NCBI GenBank assembly: GCA_030525745.1
Contig: JAUNED010000017.1
Span: 1-42,413, forward strand
Origin: Lonepinella koalarum
GTDB lineage: Bacteria; Pseudomonadota; Gammaproteobacteria; Enterobacterales; Pasteurellaceae
Reading direction: 5' to 3'
DNA length: 42,413 nucleotides
How positions within the stretch are numbered: position 1 is the stretch's first letter; every line of letters begins with the position of its first letter. A program made the position numbers and the translations under genes. This document shows, one piece after another, positions 39,280 through 42,413 of this stretch. Below the pieces are notes generated by a model. That model saw only the letters and a list, made by a program, of their open reading frames with translations. It was not told the origin of the DNA and did not search any database.

Positions 39280-39669
39280 TTATTTCCGCACGGCAATCGC
39301 TTCAATTTCTACTCCCACATCTTTCGGCAAACGAGCGACTTCCACACAAGAACGTGCCGGGAAATTGGGGTGGTTGTTTTCTTTGAAAAAACGCTCATAT
39401 TCCGCATTCACTGTCGCAAAATGAGTTAAATCTTTCACAAAAACCGTGGTTTTCACAATATCTGCTACTTTTAAACCCGCCTGTTCAATAATGGCTTTTA
39501 CATTATCTAATGATTGACGGGCTTGTGCCGCAATATCTGTTGGAATATCGCCGGTTTGTGGGTTTACCGGAATTTGACCGGAAGTCAGCACCAAGTTACC
39601 CAAATCCACCGCTTGCACATAAGGCCCTATCGCTGCCGGGGCATTGTCTGTATGAATAATTGTTGTCAT
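39280..39669 (-). CDS. ridA: RidA family enamine/imine deaminase
   Basis: Hydrolyses reactive 2-aminoacrylate and related enamines released by PLP enzymes such as threonine dehydratase. The 129-aa protein shows APAAIGPYVQAV, LTSGQIPVNPQTG, and the C-terminal ARSCVEVARLPKDVGVEIEAIA with the carboxylate-binding Arg. Start ATG 39669 has GGAG seven bases upstream; longer in-frame starts lack this. It is convergent with icd. Confidence 0.97.
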   Translation of the reverse strand: MTTIIHTDNAPAAIGPYVQAVDLGNLVLTSGQIPVNPQTGDIPTDIAAQARQSLDNVKAIIEQAGLKVADIVKTTVFVKDLTHFATVNAEYERFFKENNHPNFPARSCVEVARLPKDVGVEIEAIAVRK

Positions 39670-39813
39670 GTGATTACTCCTGTTGAATAGTATGTTATAC
39701 CTTGAGAGGCAATGCCGACAATGTAGCAAAAATCTGCTAACGTCGCCAGTTTATTTGAAAGCCTAAAAGTGTGGTCATTTTTTTGTCTGTTTCTCCATCT
39801 GACATTATTGGGC

Positions 39814-39819
39814 TATAAT
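39814..39819 (+). promoter_or_regulatory. Candidate -10 box of the ABC transporter gene
   Basis: Perfect TATAAT 33 bases before the ATG in the 183-base gap after ridA; no good -35 hexamer is seen. Confidence 0.5.
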
Positions 39820-39852
39820 GCGACTTTCTTTTTGCTTTTATGTCGGAAATGT

Positions 39853-41691
39853 ATGTTGAATAAACTCTTTACTTGGTTTGAAAATCGCCTTGAGGCTTAT
39901 CCTGAAAGCGAGCCTAAACGCCCTGAAAAAGGGCTTATTCGTTTTATTTGGTCTAATTTGGACGGAATGAAACGCTGGATTTTAGGATTGGCACTGCTAA
40001 CAGTCGGCACTGGCGTTATGGAAGCGGTACTCTTTCAATTTATGGGGATTTTGGTGGATTGGTTGGGTAAATACGATCCGCAAACTCTCTGGGAAGAAAA
40101 AGGCAACGCATTAATTGCGATGGCAGCCTTACTGGTTTTCAGTATTTTATGGTCGTTTATCGCTTCTGCTATGCGCTTACAAACCCTGCAAGGGGTGTTT
40201 CCCATGCGGTTACGTTGGAATTTCCATCGTTTAATGTTGAACCAAAGTTTAAGTTTTTACCAAGATGAATTTGCCGGCAGAGTGTCTGCCAAAGTGATGC
40301 AAACGGCACTTGCCGTACGCGATACCGTATTAAGCATTGCAGATATGTTTGTGTATGTAGTGGTTTATTTTATTACCTCCGGTATTGTGTTGGCCGCCTT
40401 TGACGGCTGGTTGCTATTGCCGTTTTTACTTTGGATTGTTTTGTTTTTAGTGATTTTAAAACACCTTATTCCAAAATTGGCATACACAGCAGAACGCCAA
40501 GCCGATGCCCGTTCCTTAATGACCGGCAGAATTACCGATGCTTATTCCAATATCACTACAGTCAAACTATTTTCTCATGGCAATCGTGAAGCGGCTTATG
40601 CCAAGTGTTCCATGCAGGATTTTATGGTGACAGTGCATGCACAAATGCGGTTGGCCACATCATTGGATACGCTCACTTTTGCCTCCAATGTATTTTTAAC
40701 CCTAAGTACAGCGGTGATTGGTATTCTCTTATGGCAACAAGGCACAGTGGGTGTCGGTGCGATAGCAACAGCGACCGCCATGGCATTAAGGGTAAACGGC
40801 TTATCTCGCTGGGTCATGTGGGAATCGGCACGTTTATTTGAAAATATCGGCACAGTGAATGACGGCATGAATACCTTAACCAAACCGCATACCATTGTGG
40901 ATAAAGCCGATGCTAAACCATTAAAGGTCACGCTAGGGGAAATTCGTTTTAATCAAGTGAGTTTTGCCTATGGCGAACATAAACCTTTATTAAATCAATT
41001 TAACCTTCATATTAAAGCCGGTGAAAAAGTGGGGCTTATCGGCCGTTCCGGTGCAGGAAAATCCACTATTGTAAATTTATTATTGCGTTTTTACGAAGCG
41101 CAACAAGGGGAAATCTTAATTGATGGTCAAGACATTACCCAAGTACAGCAAGAAAGCTTGCGAAGCCAAATCGGCTTGGTAACACAAGATACGTCCTTAT
41201 TGCACCGCTCGGTAAGGGATAACATCATTTACGGCAAACCCCATGCTACCGAAGAACAAATGATATTTGCCGCACAGCGTGCAGAAGCGGCGGATTTCAT
41301 ACCGCACTTAACTGATGCACAAGGCCGCACAGGCTATGATGCCCAAGTGGGTGAGCGAGGAGTGAAACTATCCGGCGGACAACGCCAACGCATCGCTATT
41401 GCGAGAGTGATGTTAAAAGATGCCCCGATTTTATTACTCGATGAAGCCACCAGTGCCTTAGACAGCGAAGTCGAAATCGCAATTCAAGGTAGTTTGGATA
41501 AAATGATGGAAAACAAAACCGTGATTGCTATTGCTCACCGATTATCCACCATTGCCGCTATGGATCGCTTAATTGTGTTGGATAACGGACAAATTGTGGA
41601 ACAAGGCACACACGGCGAACTACTGGCTCAAAACGGTTTATATGCAAAATTATGGTCACATCAAAGTGGTGGTTTTTTGGCAGAACAGTAA
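39853..41691 (+). CDS. ABC transporter, fused membrane and ATPase domains (exporter type)
   Basis: A 612-aa half-transporter of the MsbA/MDR type that should work as a dimer. The membrane domain covers about residues 35-345 with roughly six helices. The ATPase domain has Walker A GRSGAGKST, Q-loop LVTQDTS, signature LSGGQRQR, Walker B ILLLDEATSALD and the switch His in AIAHRLST. A similar uncharacterised ABC protein is known from H. influenzae. Substrate unknown. The ATG at 39853 is preferred because it is followed by a polar start; the upstream extension would cover the promoter region. Confidence 0.9.
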   Translation: MLNKLFTWFENRLEAYPESEPKRPEKGLIRFIWSNLDGMKRWILGLALLTVGTGVMEAVLFQFMGILVDWLGKYDPQTLWEEKGNALIAMAALLVFSILWSFIASAMRLQTLQGVFPMRLRWNFHRLMLNQSLSFYQDEFAGRVSAKVMQTALAVRDTVLSIADMFVYVVVYFITSGIVLAAFDGWLLLPFLLWIVLFLVILKHLIPKLAYTAERQADARSLMTGRITDAYSNITTVKLFSHGNREAAYAKCSMQDFMVTVHAQMRLATSLDTLTFASNVFLTLSTAVIGILLWQQGTVGVGAIATATAMALRVNGLSRWVMWESARLFENIGTVNDGMNTLTKPHTIVDKADAKPLKVTLGEIRFNQVSFAYGEHKPLLNQFNLHIKAGEKVGLIGRSGAGKSTIVNLLLRFYEAQQGEILIDGQDITQVQQESLRSQIGLVTQDTSLLHRSVRDNIIYGKPHATEEQMIFAAQRAEAADFIPHLTDAQGRTGYDAQVGERGVKLSGGQRQRIAIARVMLKDAPILLLDEATSALDSEVEIAIQGSLDKMMENKTVIAIAHRLSTIAAMDRLIVLDNGQIVEQGTHGELLAQNGLYAKLWSHQSGGFLAEQ

Positions 41692-41825
41692 AGCAATAAA
41701 AGTGCGGTCAAATTTTGGTCATTTTAAATGAAAAATATCCAAGAACTGTTCAAGATTCATTAAACTCAACACGGTTAAAACTAGTGAAACTGAAAATAAC
41801 AGAACTAAATTGAGAAAAATAACCA

Positions 41826-42413
41826 ATGGAATTATCACAAAAATATTGCCGAAGCCTGCACGCCCATATCAGTTTAGGCACAACCTCTGACGACCGCTTT
41901 ATGCCAAAGGACTATGTTAAATCTTTCGCTGAAAAGCCGAACTTGATACTCACCGAAAAACTCGATGGGCAAAATAACTGTTTTAGTGCCAAAGGCTTGT
42001 TTGCCCGCTCGCATACTGCACCCACCAACCACCCTTGGGATAAACCCTTGCTGGAACGTTGGCAATTGATTAAAAATGATCTCGGCAATATTGAGATTTT
42101 CGGCGAAAATATGTACGGCATTCATTCGATTGCTTATCAAGGCTTAGAATCGTTTTTCTATGTGTTTGCAGTGAGAGAGCAAGATCGCTGGCTAAGTTGG
42201 GAAGAAGTGAAATTTTATTCCACGATGTTTGATTTCCCTACCGTACCGGAACTTCCAATTACTCGCCCGCTTGCAGAATATTATGATGAGGCTAAAAATG
42301 AAAATGATGCATTGGAAAAATGGCTGATAGCGAATTTAGGAATGTCTTGGCAACAATATGTGGAAACTGCCGGCAAACTGGGTGGCTATGATCCAAAAAC
42401 ATTGCAACCTTGT
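41826..42413 (+). CDS. RNA ligase family protein (Rnl2-like), 3' cut by window edge
   Basis: The frame is open from ATG 41826 to the end of the window (196 codons seen). It has the covalent nucleotidyltransferase core: motif I TEKLDGQN with Lys45 as the likely AMP acceptor, then ARSHTAPT, motif III IEIFGENMYG and motif IIIa FFYVFAVRE. This is the layout of T4 Rnl2-type RNA ligases, which seal 3'-OH/5'-PO4 RNA ends using ATP. Motifs IV and V would lie near or beyond the edge (the sequence ends KLGGYDPKTLQPC). No good promoter is seen; an uptake signal (41700) lies in the 134-base gap upstream. Partner genes, if any, are outside the window. Confidence 0.8.
   Translation, partial: MELSQKYCRSLHAHISLGTTSDDRFMPKDYVKSFAEKPNLILTEKLDGQNNCFSAKGLFARSHTAPTNHPWDKPLLERWQLIKNDLGNIEIFGENMYGIHSIAYQGLESFFYVFAVREQDRWLSWEEVKFYSTMFDFPTVPELPITRPLAEYYDEAKNENDALEKWLIANLGMSWQQYVETAGKLGGYDPKTLQPC

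Overview
The window is core chromosome from a member of the Pasteurellaceae. By eye I count 38 exact copies of the Haemophilus-type DNA uptake signal AAGTGCGGT/ACCGCACTT, and almost every protein is close to H. influenzae or E. coli relatives. The host is therefore in the Haemophilus/Aggregatibacter/Pasteurella (Hin-type uptake) branch. An NADP isocitrate dehydrogenase, a selenocysteine system and a nap operon argue against H. influenzae Rd itself (which lacks icd). I cannot name the species. No IS element, prophage, CRISPR array or rRNA was seen, and no gene-free stretch exceeds 300 bases.

Layout. 1-3.3 kb: the 3' part of EF-Tu, inorganic pyrophosphatase, a LoiP-like M48 lipoprotein protease and radC. 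3.4-7.2 kb: coaBC, three unfamiliar genes (one broken by two frameshifts) and dut. This block carries the other uptake-signal dialect (ACAAGCGGT, Actinobacillus pleuropneumoniae type), so it is probably a recombinant import. 7.2-8.8 kb: slmA, yheU and crp, ending in a terminator built from paired uptake signals. 8.9-10.7 kb: a SAM methyltransferase and hldD. 10.8-18.1 kb: tamA-tamB-ppx, tightly joined. 18.15-21.6 kb: a selenocysteine module with selC (tRNA-Sec) divergent from selA-selB. 21.6-23.6 kb: ftsB-ispD-rluA and a short TfoX N-domain protein, all on the minus strand. 23.7-30.0 kb: napFDAGHBC on the minus strand, with an upstream region holding NarP-like and FNR-like sites. 30.3-35.8 kb: glmU, an MFS permease, anmK, a LOG-family protein, a MazG-like protein and murQ, which is a peptidoglycan precursor and recycling neighbourhood. 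35.9-39.7 kb: a YeeE/YedE transporter with a TusA-like partner, rluE, icd and ridA. 39.85-42.4 kb: an ABC exporter and, running off the edge, an Rnl2-like RNA ligase.

How the genes work together. The nap genes make a periplasmic nitrate reductase fed from quinol through NapC and NapGH. selA/selB/selC supply selenocysteine insertion, probably for a formate dehydrogenase outside the window. TamA/TamB form an envelope-spanning assembly and lipid-transport module. AnmK and MurQ act in sequence on recovered anhydro-MurNAc, and GlmU makes UDP-GlcNAc.

Most of the window is ordinary housekeeping. The points most worth a second look are the foreign-dialect coaBC-dut block with its unknown genes, the edge RNA ligase, the nap upstream region with an unexplained 10-bp dyad, and a terminator encoded inside the opposite-strand rluE gene.
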